This document shows positions 50,601-60,800 of a stretch of 64,000 bases of DNA, piece by piece. The notes below the pieces were generated by a model, which was given only the letters and a program-made list of their open reading frames with translations, ran no database searches and was not told the origin of the DNA. Both the position numbers and the translations under genes were made by a program. Origin of the DNA: Gymnogyps californianus (taxonomy: Eukaryota > Chordata > Aves > Accipitriformes > Cathartidae); NCBI RefSeq assembly GCF_018139145.2, contig NC_059478.1:29139001-29203000 (forward strand), written 5' to 3'. Position 1 is the stretch's first letter. Every line of letters starts with the position of its first letter.

Positions 50601-51719
50601 GGCCTCAGTTCTTTATCCCATCCTTAATCTAATCATAGCCCCAAAATTGCAAAGTAGGAGTGGGAGATCCTACAAACATTTGTAGGACTGAGAGAGGAAA
50701 AGTTAAATACATTGCCTGTACTGTGCTACGAAATGCTAGGAAAGCCTCTGTGGTTTAACTGCAGTATTTTAATTTTAGGAGCAGGTCCCTGTTCCTGTTT
50801 ATCACCCGACTCCTAGCCAGACTCGGCTAGCAACACAGCTGACAGAAGAGGAACAAATCAGGATAGCGCAGAGGATAGGCCTTATTCAGCATCTACCTAA
50901 AGGAGTCTATGATCCTGGAAGAGATGGCTCCGAGAAGAAGATCAGAGAGTAAGTTACAGAAACCTAACTGAACTAATATGGCTGTTGCCTTGGTTTATGA
51001 TAGTGCCCTGGGAAACCTCATCTTGTCCTCCTGTTTGTGCCTTATTTTCAGGGACTGTAATCTAATGTCGCTTTCTGAAACAAATGACCATACAGAAGGC
51101 TCTTTCCTTTATCCTCGCTTGTTTTCCTGTTCCAGGTGAAACTTACTTTCCCGACCCATGTAATTCATGCCCTTACAAGTTTTTTTTCCTCTTTATCCTC
51201 TCTTCACGGGGAAATAATTTCACGTTACTTCCTCACCTTTATGGCTCCCTTTTACCATTTCTCATTTTACGCACTCTGCTGAGCTGCCCCTGCCATGCCT
51301 ACGGGCGGCTTCCTGCCCTCGCTAGCGGTGTAACCACGGGCACCTATACTGCAAAGGAAACGCCCAAAAAATCGAGTGCTTGGTGGAGCCAGCACTGACA
51401 GAGCTAAGAACACCTCGCAGTATCTACAAGTACTAAAAGTTTGTTTGACTCAAACATATCCAGGAGTAGATATTACACTACTTTTCATTTCCAGTGTGGT
51501 AACAGCAGCTTAAATATTTTTATGATTTTTTTTTTTTCGCCCCCCAGATGTGTCATTTGTATGATGGACTTTGTTTATGGGGACCCTATCCGATTTCTGC
51601 CGTGCATGCACATCTACCACCTGGACTGTATAGATGACTGGTTGATGAGATCCTTTACCTGTCCATCCTGCATGGAGCCAGTGGATGCAGCACTGCTTTC
51701 ATCATATGAGACTAACTGA
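20546..51719 (+). CDS. RNF11: RNF11, RING finger protein 11 (complete coding region, 3 exons)
   Basis: The coding exons are 20546-20668, 50779-50948 and 51548-51719. Joined, they give 465 bases: 154 codons plus stop, the same length as human RNF11. All four splice sites follow GT-AG and the phases match (phase 0 at intron 1, phase 2 at intron 2). RNF11 is a small endosomal and plasma-membrane RING-H2 protein. It recruits NEDD4-family E3 ligases (ITCH, NEDD4, SMURF) through a PY motif and is part of the A20 ubiquitin-editing complex that restrains NF-kB signalling. It also influences TGF-beta receptor and EGFR trafficking. The sequence is almost identical to human. The only substitutions I notice are in the N-terminal linker, at residues 26, 28 and 30. 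Intron 1 is about 30 kb and intron 2 is 599 bp. Confidence 0.97.
20669..21260 (+). other. Start of RNF11 intron 1, GC-rich
   Basis: This is intronic sequence still within the CpG island, with a run of 14 G at 20922-20935. Long open frames on both strands here arise from the scarcity of AT-rich stop codons and do not resemble proteins. Confidence 0.8.
21261..27265 (+). other. RNF11 intron 1, first part
   Basis: AT-rich intronic sequence with scattered homopolymer runs: G-rich at about 21436 followed by A, A at about 22806, and T at about 24688. No interspersed repeat or alternative exon is recognised. Short open frames are noise. Confidence 0.6.
27266..27372 (+). repeat. Diverged intronic duplicate, copy A
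   Basis: This segment matches 28404-28512 in direct orientation. Shared blocks include TTTATGTTTTGAAGAG, TCTGTGGAAT, AAATCAGC, CTAATGAAACA and AAGAGACCAAA, with scattered single-base differences giving identity I judge at roughly 85-90 percent. The sequences on either side are unrelated, so the repeat unit is about 105 bp. Confidence 0.85.
27373..28403 (+). other. Intron 1 between the two duplicate copies
   Basis: About 1 kb of ordinary intronic sequence with an A/C-rich simple stretch near 27698-27748. No gene is seen. Confidence 0.5.
28404..28512 (+). repeat. Diverged intronic duplicate, copy B
   Basis: This is the partner of 27266-27372, about 1.14 kb downstream in the same orientation. 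It is either a local segmental duplication or two insertions of an unrecognised short interspersed element. It lacks the A-rich or ATTCTATG tail expected of a SINE or CR1 end. Confidence 0.85.
28513..32755 (+). other. RNF11 intron 1, middle part
   Basis: Intronic sequence. A 126-codon open frame spans 28517-28897 but has no recognisable motif or splice context. No repeats are recognised. Confidence 0.5.
32756..33022 (-). mobile_element. Truncated endogenous-retrovirus LTR
   Basis: The sequence starts TGTGGTTTAACCCCAGCCAG, a widespread avian LTR end. It continues through GCTCGCTCGCTCACTCC, GAGAGAATCGGAAGAGTAAA and GTTGAGATAAAAACAGTTTG to about 33022, where similarity to the known element type stops. 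By analogy with the LTR at 9.45 kb, this end is the 3' (U5) end of a minus-strand LTR, so the 5' (U3) part is missing. No viral coding sequence is present. The boundary at 33022 is approximate. Confidence 0.8.
33023..39521 (+). other. RNF11 intron 1, continued
   Basis: Intronic sequence with A-rich simple tracts at about 33490-33527 and 35415-35480. A CpG-richer patch lies at about 38690-38960 and is open on both strands, without protein similarity I can name. Confidence 0.5.
39522..39565. repeat. 17-bp tandem repeat, about 2.5 copies
   Basis: The unit CAGCCCCAGCTCATCAC is repeated exactly twice from 39522 and 39539, with a partial third copy from 39556. It is a short minisatellite and likely polymorphic. 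Confidence 0.95.
39566..49179 (+). other. RNF11 intron 1, later part
   Basis: Intronic sequence. A perfect 15-bp tandem pair (TTAATTACTGCTTTT) is at 42879-42908. A CpG-rich patch with several GCGGCGG-type units is at about 47000-47130. Numerous short open frames have no coding character. Confidence 0.5.
49180..49690 (+). promoter_or_regulatory. Intronic CpG-rich patch before exon 2
   Basis: GC- and CpG-rich for about 500 bp inside otherwise AT-rich intron, with segments such as CCGGCGAGAGGCCGCGCGC and GAACGCGGCTGCG. It lies 1.1-1.6 kb upstream of RNF11 exon 2. It could be an intragenic CpG island serving as enhancer or alternative promoter, but there is no direct promoter motif to prove it. 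Confidence 0.35.
49691..50778 (+). other. End of RNF11 intron 1
   Basis: AT-rich intronic sequence leading to the exon 2 acceptor TATTTTAATTTTAG at 50778. No other feature is seen. Confidence 0.6.
50779..50948 (+). CDS. RNF11: RNF11 coding exon 2: central helical region
   Basis: The exon is preceded by a pyrimidine-rich acceptor and followed by the donor GA|GTAAGT. It encodes residues 42-97 plus two bases of codon 98, beginning EQVPVPVYHPTPSQ and continuing with TEEEQIRIAQRIGLIQHLP, a helix between the PY motif and the RING that includes the described ubiquitin-interacting-type segment. As far as I can recall, it is identical to human. Confidence 0.97.
50949..51547 (+). other. RNF11 intron 2
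   Basis: A 599-bp intron with canonical GTAAGT and a long T tract before the CCCCCAG acceptor. Open frames within it are chance. Confidence 0.9.
51548..51719 (+). CDS. RNF11: RNF11 coding exon 3: RING-H2 domain
   Basis: The first base completes Glu98. The zinc ligands are Cys99, Cys102, Cys117, His119, His122, Cys125, Cys136 and Cys139, a full C3H2C3 RING-H2 set with nothing missing. RSFT (132-135) keeps Thr135, the described AKT phosphorylation site that creates a 14-3-3 binding site. The protein ends SSYETN and then TGA at 51717-51719. Confidence 0.98.
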
Positions 51720-52770
51720 GCCAGGGTTTCTCCACTGAACCTTCAAGGAGACCATCCACTTTAATGGGTTTGATCCTTTTGTCATTCAGCCCAAAGAGCC
51801 AGGAATTAGGAATTAAGATCATGCACAAAGTATACATTTCCTAATAAATAAATAAAAAATATTCCTGAATGGCTGCAAATATTGGAAAAAACATAGTATT
51901 TTAGAGACTATAGAAAAGTAGGTTGTTATTTTTAATGTAAAGCCTTGACCCACCATTGTCTTTTAATGTTTGTTCTTACACCCATATATAGGAATTGTGT
52001 AAAGTGTTACAGCAACTGTAAATGTTTAAACTGCGTGTATCCAATTTTATTAGCAGCAAGATAAGAGTATTTTTTTCCTAAATAAAGTAACCAGTTTTGT
52101 TCTGATTCTTTTCACAAGTCCTGGCATTTGGGTCAAGGCTTTATTGAAATCTACATTTTATAACACTGGCACAAATAGTTTTAAGCTTGTTTGCACAGTT
52201 CTCTTTCTTTTTTTTTTTTTTTTTTTTTCCATTGGAGATGGAATTCATTGCCTTAGGTCTTTTTAATAGTGTATTGTTATTGTTGGGCTGGCTCTATGCT
52301 TGAAAACCAGTTTATTTATAACCTGTTAAAAGTGCTATATTTTGTTTGCAGTTAGGAATATGCAGACTTCAAAATGATCTCCTAGCTTGTAAGCAAACTG
52401 AGATGCATTATCCCTTTTCTACAAGTGATGCGGAATATGAAGATATGAAACAAGCCCTACAGTGAAATTATGGTTTCATGGTTTTTATAACTTGCTTTGG
52501 TTTTGATGAAACAACAGTCCTTAAACTTTAATATGTCACCTTTAACTTGATCAGGTTAAAAGTGAGCCAGATGGACAATAAATAGTTAAGCTACTCTGAC
52601 GGAAAAAAAAATATTTGGAACTAATGTAGTGTTAGCATTGATCACTTACTCTACTTTTTTTCTCCCTAAAAATGGTTGTCTTGGATTATAGCAAATGGAT
52701 ACTGCATCTCTCGTTCTTGTAGTTCTTAGGTTATCAGAAGTTAAGAATAAACATACTGTATCTCAGTCTC
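51720..52770 (+). other. RNF11 3' UTR, proximal part
   Basis: AT-rich sequence after the stop codon. Poly(A) signals AATAAA occur at 52081-52086, 52577-52582 and 52746-52751, so alternative 3' ends are likely. A run of 21 T lies at 52208-52228. ATTTA-type AU-rich elements occur, for example near 52309. RNF11 has a long, conserved 3' UTR in mammals, which fits. Confidence 0.7.
52577..52751 (+). promoter_or_regulatory. Poly(A) signals of RNF11 (proximal pair)
   Basis: Two canonical AATAAA hexamers, at 52577-52582 and 52746-52751, sit about 860 and 1030 bases after the stop codon. T- and G/T-rich sequence follows the second. Which one is used cannot be decided from sequence. Confidence 0.5.
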
Positions 52771-54260
52771 CTGTATTAAATGTATCTGTTAAGCCCTGCT
52801 GGCTGACACATCAGTCCACCAAACAGATATGAAATCAGATATGAGAAAAATATATTTTGTTCTGCATGTAAATGCAAAGTTTATATAAACACAGACTGTC
52901 ATACTAGCAGTTGAGGGGGCAAACAGTACTACTATAGCCCAAATGACACAATTAGCTAATTTCTGTAGCAAACAGTATGTGCTTGTTAAGAGGTGGTCTA
53001 GCAAAGATTGTAGCTGTAAAGACCTTTTATCCACTTAGCGTGGTTTTTTTTTTTCTTTTTCTTTTTTTTTTTCCCTTAATGTTACCCTGCTGTGACTTTT
53101 ATACATTCAACGCAACGCTGATACATTGAGAAGTCCTGGTCTTGCAAAATGAGATGCAATCTCAAGTTAACCACAACGAATCAGGGAATGTTCTTGATTG
53201 ATTGTTTTTCATATATAGTTTGAGTACTTGATACAAGTTGTGTTTAAAGACCCAAGTACTTTGAAGACTTAGTGTATTTACAATATAGAAGAATTGTGAA
53301 TGTTATGGGTAATTTTTGAAGGGTTGGTCAGCAAAATGTAGAATCAACATGTTGACTTATTTATTATTCCTGCAGCTGACAGGAACCTGCTCTCTTAGAG
53401 AAGAACTCCAAGTAGCAGTCAGAAGGAATTGAAAGCAGTCTACAGTTCTAGAGTCACTCAAATTGCTACACATTTATCTGGACACAATTTTTTGCTGAAT
53501 TGATACACACCTAATTACATGGATCAAAATCTTGGAAGAGAGACCTGAAGTTGTGCAATATCATTGTTCCTTTTCATCATTCCATGTGTGTTCCTCTGTG
53601 TCCTCTTTTTTGTCAGTTTGTTTTGGGGGTTTGGTTTCTCTCCTTTTCCCTTTTTTTTTTTTTTTTTTTTTTTGGTAAAACAATGTCCACATTAAGTATT
53701 CATTTCTTTTCTTTATCTTGTTTAAACTGGCAAATGAACAATTTGAAAAAACAGCATTGTCATGTTGGTATTAGTCTTTATTTATTACAAGACTTGATTA
53801 AGAAAGATTTGAAAGAAATATGAAGTGACCGATTACTGAGCTGAATGCTTTTCTAGGCACTTTGTATAGTCGAACTTTTAACACTGCTATACTTACTGGG
53901 CTAAGGGAAAAAATTACTTTTATTAAAATACTTGTTAAATAGCAAAAAGGTATGAAGGGCTAAAACTAGAGTTGATTACACAAAAACATTCCAAAAAGTT
54001 CAAATTTTAGCTTAAAGACAAATGTGTAAATATAACAAATAAATCAAATGATTTTTCAAGTTTTTAGGTGCAATGCTGTTCTGGATGATTTCTAATTCAA
54101 AGAAGTAATTGATCCGAATTTAACGCAAAATAATGTGTAACCTGAATTTTAGCTACAGTTGTGAAACCAGCTCTGTGTCTTAATTCCACCATCTGTAAGA
54201 TGAAGATAATATTTGCCTCCTGTCTCAGAGGTGTCTAATAAATTACTTACACTTCAAACA
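52771..54260 (+). other. Possible distal RNF11 3' UTR
   Basis: T-rich sequence with a 23-T run at 53651-53673, AU-rich elements (TTATTTATTA near 53355 and 53772), a Pumilio-type TGTAAATA at 54025-54032, and further AATAAA signals at 54038-54043 and 54237-54242. This pattern fits a distal 3' UTR better than random intergenic sequence, but transcript evidence is required. Confidence 0.4.
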
Positions 54261-55510
54261 TATTAGACAGTCCATTTACAGCACAGCTGTTTCCTAACCA
54301 GAGTCTGCTGCAGCTCAGTGAGTGGAAAGGGCTGGATCTTATTCACCTGGACCTGTTCAGCTATAGCCCTTCTTATGCCAGGGCTGTTATGTTTCAGGGA
54401 GGACAGGCCCGTAGAAAGATGTGTGCAAAGCAATTTGAACAAAAAACCTACTCTTACAGCTACTGTGTGTAAGTAACCAAGGTTGTAGGTGCATCAGCAG
54501 TCATCAGAAAATGTTGCTTTAAAGCATTTCGTAGGGACTATGCAGTATGATGAAAACATTCAGTGCAACAACGCTGTTTGTACTTTAGAACTGTAACTGG
54601 CAAAACCACCCTGGCCCAGACCCAGAAATAGCTGAGTGGATCATCAGGCTCAATCCTCTGCAACTTCAGGCGACAACGCAAAAGACATTGAGGGTGAAAG
54701 TCCACACAGCCCTAGTCATCGCCAGACACCACAGCCTCTCATAGCAACCTGCTATCCCGGTTAAAGACTACGAGCTGCCACAGACGTGCCGCAGAAACAG
54801 AGCAGGTAGGGACCAAGGGCATCGCCAACATCCAAGACACTTGCGCAGCAGGGGAAGGGTTAGGTTACATTTGCAGATTACAGCAGGAAATGGATTTTGT
54901 CTCAAAACAAAATTCCCCCAAATCTGAGGCAGAAGAGAGGCAATGACAAGTAATGAATACTCCATTTTATAAAGACCTTTATGCTCAAAAATTCTTGCAT
55001 GCTACTGGAATTACCACTTTAATCATTTTACATCTAAGGATGATAGTTCTTATTACTTGTTGCCAGTTCATTATGTAAATCTGGGAGAGAATCATAAAAT
55101 TTGTACATAAACGAAAAAAAAAAAGAGCAGAAAATTTCTTTGTGAGGAGCTAGTGCTGTAGAAGGGCTTTAACCACATAAGGTTTTAAAAGTTCCTACTG
55201 TCTTGCAGCTTCCCAGGGCTGAAAGCAATTACGTGTTTGGAAGGCTGACAGTCCTCGCTTCGCAGTGGTAGAAGAGTACGTTTCTAGGCTAAGGGATTAT
55301 GAAATACCTGAACTTACTTAAGTTGCCACAGTTTCAAGACTTTGACGTTTCCTGTCCTTGTGCAATCGTGGTAAAGATGAAAATTCTTCTGAGTCAGACT
55401 GTCAGTTAAATAAATAACAAGATGGCTGAAACCAAACATACAAGGCCTCTCATCAGTTAAATCCTGGATTAAAATGGACTTGGAGACAAAGTGGATGCCA
55501 GTTGATTACA
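54261..55510. other. Intergenic sequence between convergent genes
   Basis: No coding sequence is recognised on either strand. Composition becomes less T-rich after about 54280. Confidence 0.5.
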
Positions 55511-55517
55511 AATACAC

Positions 55518-55543
55518 TTTATTATGGACACCACATTTTTATT
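55518..55543 (-). promoter_or_regulatory. Possible minus-strand poly(A) signals
   Basis: Two TTTATT motifs on the plus strand (55518-55523 and 55538-55543) read as AATAAA on the minus strand and lie 20 bp apart. They could end a very long TTC39A 3' UTR or an independent minus-strand transcript. The signal at 60818 is closer to TTC39A and a priori more likely to be its main end. Confidence 0.25.
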
Positions 55544-56918
55544 AAAAACATACGTACTAGTTGATAACCTATAAAAAACATGAATAAAATCTGTTCAGAA
55601 GAGCCCTTCTTAATACCCAGAATAAAAATTAGCTTCAAGGATTAACTTTTCCTTTTATATAGCCTTTAACTTTGAAGAATATAATTTATGCTAACCGTCC
55701 TTTGCAGATTATCTTGCATTTAAACCTGTTCTGGGATAAGAGTTAGGGGCTTTGGAATTCTTGGTACGAAATGCAAAGTTAATGCCTCTTGATAAAAAGA
55801 ACAGTCTAAACGTACTCTGCAAAAGCATCTTTTTGATTTAAGCAGAAGAAATAACTATATTTGCATGCTAGCAACCGATTTATTACACTATCCACTCTGC
55901 ACTGACACTTAGCTAAGTAAAAGCTGCAGAGAGGAATCTATAATGAAAAAAATATTTGTGAAAATGCCTGTACATGTTTCTAGCAGCACAAAGGTATGTA
56001 CTTACTCAGCAAGAGAGGACCAACCATACTACAAACAAAGAGCAAGCCCCCAAACCACCTCTGTCCTCTCAGTTGGAAAACAAGTAGCAGTAACTTCATA
56101 AACCTATTCTTTGCAGCACCAGCCCCCAGAAAATAGTTGTCTTTATTTTAAATAAGGCATTTCAACAACAGCTCTGCACACAACAGTAAATGTTCAATTC
56201 ACTGCACGTATTACGTGCACCCTGGCTGTCCACACCAAGCATTTTTCCTGGACACAACAGGTCCTGCTTTTGCTCACTTTTGCCAGGGTTCTCACTGCAG
56301 ACAGACAGACAAACGTCCACCTTTTTAGCATCTTTTTCCTACCCTTCTGCCACATGAGTGGTAGCTGCCTGTCTAATCAAGAATTCACGCTGGGTAAGCA
56401 GATTGAGGGAGACAGACAAAGCAGAAATTCAAGGGGAAAAAGATAATCACTCCAAAACTGTTTTCTGAGCAGGACGGAGCCGTCCCAGGCGCTGCCCCAC
56501 TGAGGCAGAGCTCTGCTATTCCAGAGTAAAAACTGTCTGATGCCCTTGAACTCTCCAGCCTAAAACTGCTTGTTGGTGAGGTTACCTCACTGAAGGGCTC
56601 TTGCTAGATTGCCCGGTTGTTTGGGGATTTCTCCTTGTAGAAGGCTATGTACTGCACACTCTGTTTCCTTTATGATCCCACAGCAAACCATTAGTAAAGG
56701 CCCTTAATCTCCCTGCATCTTCCTCAGCCATCATCTGAAAAAGTGTCAAAGCTTTTCTTTTTTTAAAAAGTATCTAACTTTTTTATTTTTAAAGTGCTGA
56801 ATTTAATAGTTCAAACGGTTCTGGTAACTTTTCAAAAAGCTTTGGCTACAGAGCCTGCTACTGGTGTGTGTGAGTATACATACATAGACTTTTTGTGTGT
56901 ATCTATATATACTTTTTT
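55544..56918. other. Non-coding sequence
   Basis: No repeat or exon is recognised. Confidence 0.45.
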
Positions 56919-56952
56919 GAGAGAGAGAGAGAGAGAGCGAGCGAGAGCGCAC
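56919..56952. repeat. (GA)n microsatellite
   Basis: About 34 bases of GA dinucleotide repeat, interrupted by GC near the end. Confidence 0.9.
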
Positions 56953-57084
56953 ACTTTCAATAGACATGTAGCAAAGGCGCTGCACCTGAGATTCCTGCTG
57001 TTCCTTAGAAATACCAAGAATTATTTGCATCAGTGATGAGCCCAGCATCACAGTACGGAGACCTGACCCAGGTATCCACAAGCC

Positions 57085-57304
57085 CTAAGAATGAAAGCCA
57101 AAGCAAACTTTTCACAATGAGAACAACCAGCCATTGGAATAATCTCCCCAGGGAAGTGGTGGATTCCCCAACATTGGACACTTCTGAGATTCAGCTGGAC
57201 AGGGTGCTGGGCCATCTTGTCAAGACCGTGCTTTTGCCAAGAAAGGTTGGACCAGATGATCCTTGAGGTCCCTTCCAACCTGGTATTCTATGATCCTATG
57301 ATTG
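57085..57304 (+). mobile_element. CR1 LINE, 3' end
   Basis: This is a 5'-truncated CR1 copy. The last part of the RT ORF is readable (HWNNLPREVVDSPTLDTSE, then LDRVLGHL). The conserved end GGTTGGACCAGATGATCC, CTTCCAACCTGGTATTC and the short tail of ATTCTATG and ATCCTATG units follow. It is well preserved and so younger than the 13.9 and 15.3 kb copies. The 5' boundary is approximate. Confidence 0.92.
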
Positions 57305-60300
57305 AAATACCAAAACTGTAACTGGCCCCGCTGGTTGCTTCAAAAAAACCTTTGCAGCTGCCCAACAGAGGCTGTGTAACCTTGGTAGCGATGACAGCAG
57401 TACTGAGTACTGTACCCAAATGAAGATGACATCGAACACGATCCATATATTGTATCTTCTAGAGTTAAACAACATTGTTTCACCTCCCTAGAATGATTTA
57501 CTGAACTCTGCTAACGCGGTTGGAGATAAAGTTCCTATTCTGCATCTTTGGATAGTAGGAGCAGAGGCAGTCTTCAGGCATCTCACACCCCCACCTTTAA
57601 AAACATCAGGAAAAGCACCACATTCACAAACAAAACACCAGCTCATCCTAGAACTGCACCTATGACACTACCAACACCAAGCACGGCCCCTGTGGCTCCA
57701 GCATTGCAGACAAACATCCTATACATCTCCAGCGCTAAGGAAGTTGTTCCTTACCTCCACACCCTGTGTGCTGCAGGATAAAAGGAACAGTGAGAGATGA
57801 AAACCGTCCAGAATACTGCAGCTTCTACTTATCTTCTCTTTCTCACCACATTGCTACATTGCTTTTCAGCCACAGACCTGAAATTGTTACAGCACTTGAC
57901 TAACATGAGATAAACAGTTTTTGATCTTTTTTTTTCTTTTTTGAATTGAAGCAGCCCATAAAGAGAGCGTGCGGGGTGGGTGGGTGGGTGGGTTGTCACT
58001 GCTCTGTTTTGTATTCTTTCTGTAAAACAGTCAAGGAGAGATAAAGCAAGTAGAATTCAATGCAGTGCATAATTCTAAGTAAACATTTTGCCTATGTTTA
58101 GCCAGCAATGAAAGTCAGTAGGTCCAGAGATTTAAAAAACCCAGAAAATAATGGAACACAGCCCAGTCCTACAAAAACATTGTTGAATTTGGAGCAAACA
58201 CCATGCAGAATTTTACCACAGTGCAATGCAGATATTTATTAGCTCTGTTGCTGTTCATAAATCTTGGAGACAGGGATTGACTGGGAATGTTTTTAAAAGA
58301 AAGTATTTGTATCTATATTTTTTTTAAACACCTGAAGCAAACCTAGATAGCATCTTTAAAAAATATTTTATGATGACAAATCATTCAATTAAAATACTTG
58401 CCAATACACGCTTTGCATATAATCTATCACAAAAAGGTATTTGCAGAACATAATGAGAAAAGAAGCAAGTTCACTTCTAGTCTGTTCAGGTTTTCCGATC
58501 TCATTCATCAGTGATCCAACCAGTAACCATTTTCCTGTACAGCAGTAAACAACATGACTCACCTCTTTATCTTCTCCTCTTCCTCCCAGAGGGGGAACTG
58601 TGTGGAACGCATTGTTTTGGTCACTTCATATACATTTGCTTTGCTGCTGTGTTTTTATGCTTGAGAAGGCAAAGAAATGCATCTCACCCGTGGAACCGGA
58701 GGCTGAGAGTGTTGTGTTTGAAGTCTTGGGAGTGCCTTTTGCATTCTGGGACTGACCTCTAGGAAAGCCTTGTTTCACACAGAGGAGCATTACTTGATGC
58801 TTCTGTTGGGCCAGAGGCATGCAAGCTGTCAAAGCTATCATCCCATGATCTTTTAGTAGTCTTGGACCCAGGCCACAGATCAACTAAAAATACTAAGGCA
58901 TTCAACTTGATACAGAATTTAATGCCAAAAGCAGTGTGAAACGGGAGGAAAAGCTTCATATGATCCTGTTCTATGTTGCTATATTTTATAAAAGGCAAAG
59001 TTTCCTAAGCAAAGTTTTGAATGCTCTATCACTGCAGTGTAAACAACCTGAGGCTAGGCACTGTCAGAATGGGACAGTCTTTAAACTAACCATCCATGAC
59101 AGAATGTGTTAATTGTAGATTGTAATAGAACTGCGTATCAGTAATAAATCAAAGCATGTTCCTATGCTACTGGTTTAGTTGAGCAATCATAAATGGATGT
59201 TTCCAAATAATAGTAGTTGTATCATGTTGGTGACTTCATCAAAACCTCTTCTGATCAAGAAAACCTGTGACCAGGTTCAGCTTCAGCCCACTGTTCTTCA
59301 TCCAACAGGTTATCTCACCTAGCGTTATTTATAGAGGCTAGGTGTTGATGTCTCAGTATAAGCTGCTGGTTTTTCAGCCCAATACCTTCTCTTCAGTTTA
59401 ATGAGAGACCGTACATACATGGATTCCACATATCAGATCTAATGATAAAAGTGATGCTCATTTTACTGCTTTTCCCTTCCTGGCCACTACCACTTTCAGA
59501 TGCCATAGCGGTATCACGTGGGGCACCACAGCAATTGCTGCAGACATCCAGGAAACTGAGCATGAATTTCTACCCCTCCTCAGCTACTGACAGGAAACCA
59601 CTTATCACTGCTACTAAAAAAAATACATAAAGAAATACAGTTTGTAAGTTTCATGATAAAGGTCCTACCAAGTGCAGAAAACTATCTTCTGCTATATGAG
59701 TTAGTAGTTCGCCTTTGGTTAACTTCTCTGGCTTTGCTGAGAACTGAGAAGAGTTGATACCAGCAATTGTTGGCTAAAGCCTCGTACACCGAGTGGGTTT
59801 CTCTAGCCTTAGTCAGACAATTCAATGTTTGCAAGCAGAAGGAAGTGCTCCTTCTGCAAATGAGGTGTTGACTATATCCACCTGAAGTCGTCCTTACGTT
59901 TCCTGAATCTCAGGCCATGCTGAAATCCTTCATTTCTGATTCCATTAGAGTATCTGCTGTTTTCTGGTAGGGGAATATACTGAACACTGAAGCTGTTTGA
60001 GAACTCGCACCAATTGTGCTTTCCCTAATTCACTGTACTTGGGACTCCAGACTGATGAAGCAATTTACCATTCTGGAGAGCTGCTTCAGGCAAAATGCAG
60101 CAGCTTCAGGAGAAGCAATGGAAAAACAATCCCAGCACAGACCTTCCAGCCCAGACTGACACCACTGCCACGGAAGAGCATCAAAATGAAGCACATTGAT
60201 GAACAAAGAGTAATGGTGGGCAATTCAAAACGTAACACATTGAAAAACATATACACAGTGACAATGTTCCAGACCTTCCATTCATCCTTTAGCAAGCAAG

Positions 60301-60800
60301 GTGTTATTTTCCTTTAGTGAGTTCAGAATATTACAGTCCGTAAATCTTTGTTGTTGCATCAGGAAGGTGAGTATTTCCTATTGGTTGGGAGCTAAAAAGT
60401 CAGAGTGAAAGCACAGACTACTTGACGATGGCTAACTGCAAAGTCCTCAGTTGAAGCTGGAAATGAGGTCCACAATATGACTGGTCTTTGTGCTCGACCA
60501 AAGATGACTCTGAAAATCTTAGGATTTTCATTGCTGCAAAGAATTAGGGAAGCTGGCTGCATATTGCACAGTACGTCCTTTCTGCAATATATCTAAGATC
60601 AGGCGAAACTCGGTTGTGGGTGAAATTTCAAAGAGTGTTTCAGTGGCCTTGAGAGATGAATCTACAGTCAGAAGGATTGTTCACTTTCTGCAAAGTACAA
60701 TTTATGCTAATTTTCATGGCGTTGCTTGCTTAAAAGATGCTAAGACTGCCAAAATATTTGAAAAGGACATAACTGGAAGAAGAGGCGTTATATGCATGAA
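57305..60800. other. Intergenic sequence, no gene recognised
   Basis: It contains a (GGGT)n tract at 57972-57993 and scattered short open frames. Nothing resembles a known protein. Some of it may be distal TTC39A 3' UTR. Confidence 0.45.

Noticed and set aside
57033..57266. 77-codon plus-strand ORF
   Set aside because: Most of it is the CR1 ORF end and 3' sequence.
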